From Stenotrophomonas sp. (lineage in GTDB: Bacteria; Pseudomonadota; Gammaproteobacteria; Xanthomonadales; Xanthomonadaceae): DNA of 37,064 bases. Positions 24,066-32,879 of the stretch are shown here, one piece after another; within the stretch, counting starts at the first letter, position 1; each line of letters starts with the position of its first letter. Location of the stretch: assembly GCA_003248565.1 (NCBI GenBank), contig QFOV01000033.1:1-37064 (forward strand). The letters run 5' to 3'. A model generated the notes under the pieces. That model ran no database searches. It worked only from the letters and a program-made list of their open reading frames with translations, and was not told the origin of the DNA. Made by a program: the position numbers and the translations under genes.

Positions 24066-25060
24066 GCAAACAGCACGCTCATGCCCGGCCGGAATCCTTC
24101 GATCGGCTGCTGTGGCCGCGCGCGCACCTCAAAGCTGCGCACGTCATAGCCGGACGACTGCCGCGTGCTGCGCCAGGTGGCGTAGTCACCGGCCGGATTG
24201 ATGAAGTAGACCTCGAACGCCGCACTGCGGTCCTGCAACGCCGGAATCGTGCCCTGCAGGCGGGCGCCGGGCTTGAGCCCGTTCATCTGGTCCTCGCGCA
24301 GGTTCAGTGCCACCCACATGCGGTCGATATCGACCAGGGTGAAGACCGGATAGCCGGCTGGCACCAGCTCGCCGATATCGGCCATGCGCTTGCCGACCTC
24401 ACCCGCCAGCGGCGCGCGGCCCTGGGTTTCCTGCCGGGCCGCATCGACCTCGGCCTTGGCACCCTCCGCTTGCCGCACCTGTGCCAGTGCTGCGTCCTTG
24501 TCCTGCACCCGCGCACCGGCAAGCGCAAGGTCGTACTGCGCGCGGGCAGCGCGGGTCAGCTCGTTGGCACTGCGCGCCTGCGCCTGCGCCTCGTCGCGCT
24601 TCTGCCGGCTAACCACGCCCTCGGCATAAAGATTGTCGAGCCGGCGGAAGGTGCTGGTCGCAAGCTCGGCGCCGGCCTGTGCGCGCTTCCAGTTGGCTTC
24701 GGCTGCGCGGATATCCTCGCTGCGTGCACCCTCCTCGGCCTTGGATGCCATCGCCGCAGCCGCAGCCACCACCGCGTCGGCCTGGCGCTCCTTGGCGGCG
24801 ACTTCAGGGCTGTCGAGATCGAACAGCACCTGCCCGGCGGTGACCCGGTCGCCTTCGCGCACATGCAACTGCTGCAGGCGCGCGGTGACCTTGGCGGCGA
24901 CGTTGACGTTGTCGGCATCGGCCATGCCCTGCACCTGGTCCGGTGGGCTGCGCAGGCCCAGCCACAGGCCGACCGCCACCAGCACCAGCAACACCACGCC
25001 GGCAATCAGGAACACGCGGCGTTGCCGCGGATTGGTCTCCACCTGCAGCGAATCGCTCAT
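24050..25060 (-). CDS. HlyD family periplasmic adaptor
   Basis: The 336-residue membrane-fusion protein has an N-terminal membrane anchor (about 17-37) and the split biotinyl-lipoyl-like domain (VNVAAKVTARLQQLHVREGDRVTAGQVLFDLDSPEV). A long coiled-coil hairpin of Ala/Gln/Glu-rich helices follows at about 88-215, then the second lipoyl half (GEVGKRMADIGELVPAGYPVFTLVDIDRMWVALNLRE) and a beta-barrel domain. It should bridge the two permeases to the TolC protein across the periplasm. Its start overlaps the tolC stop in an ATGA. The architecture is like YbhG/YhiI, adaptors of ABC-2 drug exporters. Confidence 0.92.
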   Translation of the reverse strand: MSDSLQVETNPRQRRVFLIAGVVLLVLVAVGLWLGLRSPPDQVQGMADADNVNVAAKVTARLQQLHVREGDRVTAGQVLFDLDSPEVAAKERQADAVVAAAAAMASKAEEGARSEDIRAAEANWKRAQAGAELATSTFRRLDNLYAEGVVSRQKRDEAQAQARSANELTRAARAQYDLALAGARVQDKDAALAQVRQAEGAKAEVDAARQETQGRAPLAGEVGKRMADIGELVPAGYPVFTLVDIDRMWVALNLREDQMNGLKPGARLQGTIPALQDRSAAFEVYFINPAGDYATWRSTRQSSGYDVRSFEVRARPQQPIEGFRPGMSVLFAWPQD

Positions 25061-26436
25061 TCCAGCACCTTGTCCGCACGTTGGCGGTAGTCGTCAAAAC
25101 GTTGCAGCTGCCCGCTCACTTCCAGCAGCTGCGCCAGCGCCACGTCGAATTGATAGGCAGCCTGTGCACGCTCCACCTGCGCCCCGCCCAGGCCAAGACG
25201 CGCGTCGATCACATCCAGCGAGGTGGACTGGCCTTCGCGGAACGACAGCTCCTGCAGGCGCAGGTTTTCCTGCGCCTGGGCGATGCTGCTGTCGAGCAGC
25301 TGGAACTGCGCGCGGGCGGTCTCCAGTTCGTTCCAGGCCTTGCCGACGCCGAGCTGCAACTGGTTCTCCACCTCGCTCAGCCCCGACTGTGCCTGCTCCA
25401 GCTGCGCACGTGCAGCACTGACCTGCAGCGGCCGCGCCGTCGGCGACAGGAAGGTGTAGCGCAGGCCGATACCGAATGCCCAGTCGGCGTCGGTCAACAA
25501 CGCATCACGACGGCGCAGGTCGTACTGGCCGAACAGGTAGATCTGCGGCTTGAGCTTGGCCTGCTGCGCACGCACGCCCTGCTCGGCCTGCGCGGTCAAC
25601 GCGCGCAAGCGACCAACCTGCGGATGCCGCTGCTGGGCACTGCGTTCGAATTCCTCGCGCGCACCGACCGGGCCATTGATCACGAACAGCGGCGACGTAG
25701 TCGCAACCGTGCCGCCACTGCGCAGCAAGGTGGCCAGCGCCTGCTGCAGGGTGGACAGATCGTTGACGGCCTTCTGGTATTCGCGCTCGGCCTTGTCGCG
25801 GGCGACGTTGGCCTGCAGCCGTTGCGCCTTGGTGGCAAAACCCTCGCGTTCGAGCTTCTGCGCATCTTCGAGGTGCCGCTGCAGACCGTCACGCACGTCA
25901 CGGCGCACTTGTACCGCCTGCTCGGCCAACTGCTGGCCGAAGTAGGCCTGCACCAACTGCAACGACAAGGACTGCCGCTGCAGTTCGCGATCGGCCTGGG
26001 CCAACTCGCTGGCGGCCTGTGCCGCCCCCTGCGCGGCCGGGATCAAACCACCGCTGTACAAGGGCACGCTGGCAGTAACAATGGGACGCGTGCGCCAGTC
26101 GCGCTCGCCGAACTCCAAGGGCGACTCGATGCCGAAGGCCTCGGCCACCGGTGCCAACGAACCCAGCGGCAGGTTCAAGGTCTTCTGGAACTGCATGCGG
26201 CGCACGTCGGCGGTGATTTCCGGCAGCCGCAGGTAGCGGCTGGCATCCTGCAGGTCCAGCTTGTTGCGCACCCCGGCATCGGCGGCGGCCAGCGCGTCGG
26301 ATACCTGCTCCAGGCGTTGCCGCGCCTGCTCGTAGCTCAACGCCGGCACCGTCTCCGAGGCTGCTGCCGGCGGCGCCAGCAACATCCACAGCACACACAA
26401 CCCTATCGCGACCGATGCTGGTTGCTTGCCTGCCAC
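25057..26436 (-). CDS. TolC family outer-membrane efflux protein
   Basis: The 459-residue protein has two outer-membrane efflux-protein repeats (about 33-230 and 250-445) with the long alpha-helical barrel pattern, for example LSLQLVQAYFGQQLAEQAVQVRRD and LQELSFREGQSTSLDVIDARLGLGGAQVERAQAAYQFDVALAQLL. I chose the GTG at 26436, which has GGAG 7 nt upstream and gives a clean signal peptide ending PPAAAS. The next ATG upstream adds a polar stretch before it, and the next downstream would remove most of the signal. It heads the operon tolC-hlyD-permease-permease and lies 72 nt downstream of the phosphoesterase gene. Confidence 0.91.
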   Translation of the reverse strand: MAGKQPASVAIGLCVLWMLLAPPAAASETVPALSYEQARQRLEQVSDALAAADAGVRNKLDLQDASRYLRLPEITADVRRMQFQKTLNLPLGSLAPVAEAFGIESPLEFGERDWRTRPIVTASVPLYSGGLIPAAQGAAQAASELAQADRELQRQSLSLQLVQAYFGQQLAEQAVQVRRDVRDGLQRHLEDAQKLEREGFATKAQRLQANVARDKAEREYQKAVNDLSTLQQALATLLRSGGTVATTSPLFVINGPVGAREEFERSAQQRHPQVGRLRALTAQAEQGVRAQQAKLKPQIYLFGQYDLRRRDALLTDADWAFGIGLRYTFLSPTARPLQVSAARAQLEQAQSGLSEVENQLQLGVGKAWNELETARAQFQLLDSSIAQAQENLRLQELSFREGQSTSLDVIDARLGLGGAQVERAQAAYQFDVALAQLLEVSGQLQRFDDYRQRADKVLE

Positions 26437-26508
26437 CCCGATACTCCCTGCTCGTTGGCTGGACCCAGCATAGCCGCCCAACGGGTGAGGAAGAAGTCAG
26501 CCGGGCGA

Positions 26509-27312
26509 TCAGGCCGCCTGCGCCTGCCGCAGGCTTCCCGGCAAACAGACCAGGCTGCGGCCGGAATGATCGAGCAGGCGCAGGCTGCCATCCGGGTCTT
26601 CGGCCAGCGCGGTCAGGCTTTCCACCCAGTCGCCGTCGTTGGCATAGATCAGGCCATCGCGCTCGACCAGCGCCGCGCGATGGATGTGGCCGCAGATGAT
26701 GCCGTCCAGCCCGCGCCGGCGTACGTCGGCCAGCCCGGCCTGCACGAAGCGCTCGATATAGCGTTCGGCCGCACCGCTTTGGCGCTTGAGGAATTCCGAC
26801 AGCGACCAATAGCGCAGGCCAAGCCAGCGCCGCGCGGCGTTGAACAGGCGGTTGCCGGTGAGGATGCGGTAATACAGCCAGTCACCAAAGCGTTCCTGCA
26901 GCCCACCGAAGTGGGTGGCGCCGTCGTAGTCATCACCATGCACGACCAATAGGCGCCGGCCATCGGCGGTGGTGTGGATGGCGCGGCGCCGCACCTGCAT
27001 GGCCGGCAGCATCAAACCGCAGGTGCGCCGCAGTGGCGCATCGTGGTTGCCGGGGATGTAGATGATCTCGGTGCCGGCGCGACGCAGTGCATGCAGCGCT
27101 TCGATCACCTCGTTGTGTGCCTGCTGCCAGGTTGCGCGCTTATGCGAAAGCCACCATAGATCGACGATGTCGCCGACCAGATACAGACGTTCACAACGCA
27201 GGCTGGTGAGGAAGCGAGCCAGTTCGGCCGCATGGCAATGGCGTGCACCCAGATGCGTGTCGGAGATGAACACTGCGCGCCGGTGCGGCGGCAGCACCGG
27301 CACCGCACTCAT
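26509..27312 (-). CDS. LpxH-like UDP-2,3-diacylglucosamine diphosphatase family phosphoesterase
   Basis: The 267-residue calcineurin-like phosphoesterase has all metal-binding blocks: SDTHLG (Asp18, His20), GDIVD (Asp48), PGNHD (Asn89, His90), VHGDDYD (His125) and GHIH (His209, His211). The spacing and the segment LRRTCGLMLPAM belong to the group annotated as UDP-2,3-diacylglucosamine diphosphatase. Many genomes hold a canonical lpxH elsewhere plus this longer paralogue, so the lipid A role is uncertain and another lipid or nucleotide pyrophosphate may be the substrate. Its start overlaps the stop of the acyltransferase gene in an ATGA. Confidence 0.85.
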   Translation of the reverse strand: MSAVPVLPPHRRAVFISDTHLGARHCHAAELARFLTSLRCERLYLVGDIVDLWWLSHKRATWQQAHNEVIEALHALRRAGTEIIYIPGNHDAPLRRTCGLMLPAMQVRRRAIHTTADGRRLLVVHGDDYDGATHFGGLQERFGDWLYYRILTGNRLFNAARRWLGLRYWSLSEFLKRQSGAAERYIERFVQAGLADVRRRGLDGIICGHIHRAALVERDGLIYANDGDWVESLTALAEDPDGSLRLLDHSGRSLVCLPGSLRQAQAA

Positions 27313-29021
27313 GCCGTTGCTCCGGCATCACGCAGATAGCGTTTGCGTTTGTGCGGGCGGATGGCCTGCAGGTCCACCTCGATCAGGCCGTCGATGGAAT
27401 CGCAGAAATCCGGATCGACACCGAACGCCAGGAAACGAGCGCCACCGGGTTCGCACAGATCGGTGTACTGCCGGTACAGGGTCGGCACGCTGGTGCCCAG
27501 CGTCGCCAGGTTGGCCTTGAGCACATCGAACGCGGCCTGCGTATCCAGCTCACCGAAACTCGGTGGCGCGGCGAAGTACTGGAAGGGCCGGTTCGACTCG
27601 GCCAGGCTGCGGGCGGCGCCGTAGTACTGCTGGTAATAGGCCACCAGCTGCTCGCGCGCCTCGCGCGGCAGCGCGGCACTGATCGACACCGCGCCGAACA
27701 GATAGCGCACGCCCGGCTGGCTGGCGAGGTAGGCGCCGATGCCCTGCCACAGGTAGTCCAGGCTGCGGCTGCCCCAGTAGTCGGGCACCACGAAGCTGCG
27801 GCCCAGCTCCATGCCCTCGGCGATGCGCGGGATGGCATCGTCGGAGTAGCGGAACAGGCTGGCGGTATACAGGCCCTGCAGGCCACTGCGCGCCAAGGCC
27901 GGTGCGCCGCGCATGACCCGGTAGGCACCGGCGATGCGCTGGGCGGGCCCGTCCCAGACCACGATGTGCTGGTAGAGCGGGTCGAAGTCATCCAGGTCCC
28001 GGCTGCGGCCGGTGCCCTCGCCCACTTGGCGGAAGGTCAGCTCACGCAGCCGACCCAGCTCCAGCAGCAAGGGTGAGTTGGCGGCGCAGTGGGCCAGGCG
28101 GATCTGCTTGCCGTCGCTGGTCTGGCCGAGCAGCTCAGTCGTGTCGATGGCAGCGGCGACATCGGCCACAGCTACCGGCTCGGCCAGCGGCTGCGGGCCG
28201 TCCTCGCGCAACTCGGCGTTCTGCTGCTCCCTGCCCAGCGCATACAGCGCGTCGCGCACCGCCTGCAGCTGCCGCGCCGGGTCCTGCTGCGCGTCCAGCC
28301 GCATCAGCTGGCCGATCTGCAGGCGCAGCGGGCGCTTGCGGCGGGCAAACATCTCCCGCGCCAGCAAGGCGGTACCTGCAGGCTTGAACAGCGCCGAAGC
28401 GCCGTAGAACAGCGCCGAGTTACGCGCCTGCACCCGCACCGGCAGCACCGGCGTGTCGCAGGCGCGGGCGAAACGGACGAAACCGCGGTTCCAGCGGCCG
28501 TCGCGGATACCCTGCAGCGACAGCCGCGAGACCTCACCGGCCGGGAACACGATCACGCACTGTTCGGCCTGCAGCGCCTGCTCCACCGCCTGCAGGCTGG
28601 CCCGCTGGGCACGGCCGCCAAGGATGCGAACGGGCAGCAGCAGCTCACGCAATGGTTCCAGCTCCAGCAGCATGTCGTTGGCGATGATCCGCACGTCGTT
28701 GCGGACCCGGCCCACCGCGTCCAGCAAGGCCAGCGCATCCAGCGCCCCGGACGGGTGGTTGGCGACGATCAGCAGGCGGCCGCTGGCCGGAATCCGCGCC
28801 AGCGCCGCCGCATCCACCGCATAGCCGGCGTCCAGGAAGCCCAGCGCGGCGCTGACGAAGGCAAAGCCCTGCAGCCCGGCGCTGCGCTGCAGGAAGGCGT
28901 CCATCTGCTCGAAACGTGACCAGCGCCCCACTGTGCGCAGCAATGGCCGGGCCAGGTGGCGGCGCGGGCCGTGGAACCAATCGGGGTAGCGTTGCTGCAG
29001 GCGCTGCGCGATCTGTTGCAT
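27309..29021 (-). CDS. Two-domain acyltransferase (OlsF-like)
   Basis: The 570-residue protein fuses two acyltransferase domains. The N-terminal half (about 60-260) is a PlsC-type domain with ANHPSGALD (His89 and Asp95; five residues between them, as in haemolysin-related relatives) and FPAGEVSR (159-166). The C-terminal half (about 330-545) is a GNAT-type, OlsB/haemolysin-like domain: LAHCAANSPLLLELGRLRELTFR, DDFDPLYQHIVVWD, ELGRSFV and YLWQGIGAYL. This order is that of OlsF, which makes ornithine lipids by N- and O-acylation. Another acylated amino-acid lipid is possible. ATG 29021 has AGGGAG upstream; the frame is open further up without conservation. It is coupled to the phosphoesterase gene. 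Confidence 0.8.
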   Translation of the reverse strand: MQQIAQRLQQRYPDWFHGPRRHLARPLLRTVGRWSRFEQMDAFLQRSAGLQGFAFVSAALGFLDAGYAVDAAALARIPASGRLLIVANHPSGALDALALLDAVGRVRNDVRIIANDMLLELEPLRELLLPVRILGGRAQRASLQAVEQALQAEQCVIVFPAGEVSRLSLQGIRDGRWNRGFVRFARACDTPVLPVRVQARNSALFYGASALFKPAGTALLAREMFARRKRPLRLQIGQLMRLDAQQDPARQLQAVRDALYALGREQQNAELREDGPQPLAEPVAVADVAAAIDTTELLGQTSDGKQIRLAHCAANSPLLLELGRLRELTFRQVGEGTGRSRDLDDFDPLYQHIVVWDGPAQRIAGAYRVMRGAPALARSGLQGLYTASLFRYSDDAIPRIAEGMELGRSFVVPDYWGSRSLDYLWQGIGAYLASQPGVRYLFGAVSISAALPREAREQLVAYYQQYYGAARSLAESNRPFQYFAAPPSFGELDTQAAFDVLKANLATLGTSVPTLYRQYTDLCEPGGARFLAFGVDPDFCDSIDGLIEVDLQAIRPHKRKRYLRDAGATA

Positions 29022-29167
29022 GGCAAGGTCTCCCTGTCGGCCCATTGGCCGGGAGCCTGCGCCCGCTACAAGGCAGGCTGGTTGCGGTTTTGCGGCAATC
29101 CGGTGACCGTGCCTTAACCGGATGGCAACAGACACTTCGGCACTATTCCGTCAAGGTGCCGACCGTG

Positions 29168-29173
29168 TATGAT
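29168..29173 (+). promoter_or_regulatory. Candidate -10 box of metK
   Basis: TATGAT lies 43 nt before the metK ATG, in the 194-nt gap between divergent genes. The matching -35 region (TTCCGT or nearby) is poor. I found no S-adenosylmethionine or SAH riboswitch shape in the leader. Confidence 0.3.
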
Positions 29174-29215
29174 GCGCGCCCATCTTTCCATCCGAATCAA
29201 GGGATATATAGCCCG

Positions 29216-30451
<1,236 letters not shown>

Positions 30452-30479
30452 GTTCAGCGGCAGGTAAAAGCACCACCCG

Positions 30480-30511
30480 GACGGGCCGCGCAAGCGGCCC
30501 GTCTGCTTTTT
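30480..30511 (+). terminator. Intrinsic terminator of metK
   Basis: A 10-bp stem GACGGGCCGC / GCGGCCCGTC (30480-30489 and 30494-30503) with a GCAA tetraloop is followed by TGC and five T. It lies 29 nt after the metK stop. Confidence 0.93.
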
Positions 30512-30580
30512 GTACAACCGCGCTTGCCAAGCACCGACGCGCCCGCACACCATTGCCCTGCATACACAGGGAGCGTTGGC

Positions 30581-31795
30581 ATGTTTTCAGAATTTTTCGG
30601 CAATCTCTTCAAAGACAAGCCCGACCCGGACCGGTTTGCCCGCAAGTTCATCGACGCGGTGCGCAGCAATGGTTACCCGCATGAACTGGAGTACGAGGCG
30701 GATACTTTCCGCATCCGCCATGCCAACGGTTCCTACTTCAACCTGCACAACGCCTACCACGCCTATCTCGGCGCCCCGCGCGGGCAGCAACGCAAGGCCT
30801 TGCTGGCCTTCAGCAGCTTGCTTGGCGTCCACGAAAAAGATGACGCGATGAGCTGGGAGCAGACCCGGCCCTTGCTGCGCCCCTTGATCCGCAGCATCAC
30901 CCAGTTGGAGGAGATCAACCTGCATCATGCCGAACAGGATGGGTGGGATGCCCCTCCAATGCAGCTCAAGTACCGCCGCCTGAGCGAGGAATGCGTCGAG
31001 CTGCTGGCGGTAGACCACCCCGACCATACCGCCACCCTCACCCGCGGCCCGGAAGAAGCCTGGGGTGTGGATTTCGACCAGGCCTTGAGCATCGCTCGCA
31101 GCAATCTGCGGGAAAGCCCTGATGAGCCCTTCGTCGAGGTCCTGCCCGGCGTCTATCAGGCCGCATGGGGCGATGCCTATGACAGCAGCCGCGCACTGCT
31201 GCCGGACCTGCTGCATCGGGTGCCGGTCGCCGGGCTGCCGGTGTTCATGCTGGCTACCCGCGACGTATTGCTGGTCACCGGCGAAGGCGACCTGCAGGGA
31301 CAGGCGCAGATGCTGGAATTGGCCGCCAATGCGTTTGCCGATGGACGTGTGATTTCCTGGGAAGTGCTGCGCTACGACGACGGCCAGTTGCATGCACACG
31401 TGCTGGCGGATGCGGGCCTGCGCGAACGCCAGCGGCAGCTTCGGCTGGAACTCGACGCCGAGGCCTACGCGTTGCAGAAACAGTTGTTGGAACGCGTGCA
31501 CCAGAAGCATGAGGAAGATGTGTTTGTTGCCAGCTTCATGGTCCACAGCGACGACCATGTTTCGCTGTGCGCCTGGACCGATGGAGTTGCCAGCTCACTT
31601 CCCCGCACCGACCGCCTGGTGCTGGTAATGCCAGTGGAGGATGGGGAAGCCGAGACCCTGATGGTTGATTGGGAGCAGGCGCAACCCGTCCTTGGCCACT
31701 TGCTGCGTGAAGACATCCGGCATATCCACCCACCGCGCTACCTCACGCTTGGCTTCCCCGATGCAGAGACACGCGCGCGACTGCAGGCGATCTGA
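30581..31795 (+). CDS. DUF1444-like protein of unknown function
   Basis: The 404-residue protein has no signal peptide or membrane segment, so it is probably cytoplasmic. The middle part (about 175-260: VDFDQALSIARSNLRE, then LLPDLLHRVPVAGLPVFMLATRDVLLVTGEGD) resembles DUF1444/YtpQ proteins, where a Leu-rich helix is followed by a P-x-RD-LLVTG-like strand. The N-terminal part (FARKFIDAVRSNGYPHELEYEADTFRIRH) also fits that family. The remaining C-terminal 150 residues are acidic with no motif I recognise. ATG 30581 has AGGGAG 8 nt upstream. The gene stands alone between the metK terminator and its own terminator. The DUF1444 link is from memory and moderate. Confidence 0.7.
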   Translation: MFSEFFGNLFKDKPDPDRFARKFIDAVRSNGYPHELEYEADTFRIRHANGSYFNLHNAYHAYLGAPRGQQRKALLAFSSLLGVHEKDDAMSWEQTRPLLRPLIRSITQLEEINLHHAEQDGWDAPPMQLKYRRLSEECVELLAVDHPDHTATLTRGPEEAWGVDFDQALSIARSNLRESPDEPFVEVLPGVYQAAWGDAYDSSRALLPDLLHRVPVAGLPVFMLATRDVLLVTGEGDLQGQAQMLELAANAFADGRVISWEVLRYDDGQLHAHVLADAGLRERQRQLRLELDAEAYALQKQLLERVHQKHEEDVFVASFMVHSDDHVSLCAWTDGVASSLPRTDRLVLVMPVEDGEAETLMVDWEQAQPVLGHLLREDIRHIHPPRYLTLGFPDAETRARLQAI

Positions 31796-31831
31796 GCTGG
31801 TTTCCCGCGCTGATAGCGTTTGAGCAAAGAA

Positions 31832-31859
31832 GGCTGCCTGCGAGGGCAGCTTCTTTTTT
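31832..31859 (+). terminator. Terminator of the DUF1444-like gene
   Basis: GCTGCC (31833-31838) pairs with GGCAGC (31845-31850), extended by an AGAA/TTCT step with one bulge, and is followed by TTCTTTTTT. It lies about 37 nt after the stop. Confidence 0.75.
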
Positions 31860-32204
31860 GGCTTTGGCGTTGGCTGTTGCTTTTGCTTTTGCTTTTGCTT
31901 TAGCCCTTCTCCCGCCTGCGGGAGAAGGGTTGGGATGAGGGCAGCTTTGGCTTTGGCGTTGGCGTTGGCTCTCGATCCAGCAAAAGCCAAAGCCCCAAAA
32001 GCCCCCTCATCCGCCCCCCGGGCACCTTCTCCCGCACGCGGGAGAAGGGACAGCAAACAGCAACTGCCAAAGCGACCGCCAAAGCCAAAGCCAGAGCCAG
32101 AGCTAGAGCTAGAGCCAACAGCCAAAGCCAACAGCCAACAGCCAAAGCCAAAAGCCAAAGCCAAAAGCCAAAGCAGAAGCAGAAGCAGAAGCCGGGCCCA
32201 GGGC
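31856..32204. repeat. Low-complexity field with mirrored GCTTTTG / CAAAAGC motifs and two hairpins
   Basis: The left part consists of near-tandem GGCTTTGGC, GTTGGC and GCTTTTGC units. The right part holds their reverse complements (GCCAAAGCC, CAACAGCC, CCAAAAGCC) and then GAAGCA and GAGCTA units. Embedded are two copies of a hairpin with ends CCCTTCTCCCGC and GCGGGAGAAGGG (about 31907-31929 and 32028-32049); the copies are also mirrored through GGATGAGGG and CCCTCATCC on the inner sides. Reading frames stay open on both strands only because the units avoid stop codons. This fills most of the 500 nt between the DUF1444-like gene and the phospholipid operon; I see no gene in it. Confidence 0.85.
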
Positions 32205-32293
32205 CGCTCTCAAAGCCCTCCGACAGCCCCACCTCAGCAGCCCCGCGCCCTCCTCCCTGTTCCCCATTACGACCAATGCACTACCATCGGCCC

Positions 32294-32879
32294 ATGGGAA
32301 AGGAAGACCGTAGACCAATTGCCGCCCGTTCCACCGGCTGGGCTCGCGCCCTCAGCGCCGCGTTGGCGCATCTTCTTTGCTGCAGGTGGCGCTGCTGCAC
32401 TGTTGTATTGCCCCGGGATACCCGGGCTGATCGCCTGCGCCGTCGGCGTCCAACTGCGCCTGATCTGCAACCTGCTTGATGGCATGGTGGCAATGGAAGG
32501 TGGCAAACAGACACCTACCGGCGCGCTCTACAACGAATACCCGGACCGCATCGCCGACTCGCTGCTGATCACCGCGCTCGGCTATGCCGCCGGCATGCCC
32601 TGGCTGGGCTGGCTCGGCGCATTGCTGGCCGCGCTCACCGCCTATGTACGCCTGTCCGGCGCCAGTCTTGGCCTGGCCCAGGACTTCCGCGGGCCGATGG
32701 CCAAGCAACACCGCATGTTCGTGCTCACTGCAGCCTGCGTGCTGGCCATCATCGAGCAGCTGAGCACACACACGCATTACGTATTGCCTGCCGCCGCCAT
32801 CATCATCGCCGCCGGCTCGCTGTTGACCTGCATCACCCGCACCCGCGCCATCGCCACGCAACTCAAGGCAGGCAGCTGA
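32294..32879 (+). pseudogene. CDP-alcohol phosphatidyltransferase (YnbA-like), frameshifted near its 5' end
   Basis: The family transfers an alcohol onto CDP-diacylglycerol in the inner membrane. The C-terminal 170 residues are intact, in one frame from about 32370: FFAAGGAAALLY, the motif region LLDGMVAMEGGKQTPTG then LYNEYPDRIADS (32478-32560), and several membrane helices. The N-terminal family sequence (MGKEDRRPIAARSTGWARALSAALA) lies in a different frame, 32294-32368. The expected 14 or so residues linking them (the VTxNxIS-type segment and start of helix 1) are absent. A deletion of 3n+2 bases at 32368-32370 explains this. The intact frame is open upstream, but only through the low-complexity field. 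A TTG at 32319 could start a shortened product, so some expression is possible. The stop overlaps the next gene (TGATG). Confidence 0.6.

Noticed and set aside
24943..26952. Long plus-strand open frame across the TolC and phosphoesterase genes
   Set aside because: It is antisense to several well-supported genes and its product is Gln/Leu/Arg-rich without motifs.
29102..29215. Possible SAM or SAH riboswitch before metK
   Set aside because: The leader is short and lacks a recognisable multi-stem aptamer.
31935..32369. Open frame giving a Lys/Pro/Ala/Ser/Arg-rich N-terminal extension of the CDP-alcohol phosphatidyltransferase
   Set aside because: The sequence is translated low-complexity repeat, the opposite strand is equally open there, and the true family N-terminus is in another frame.
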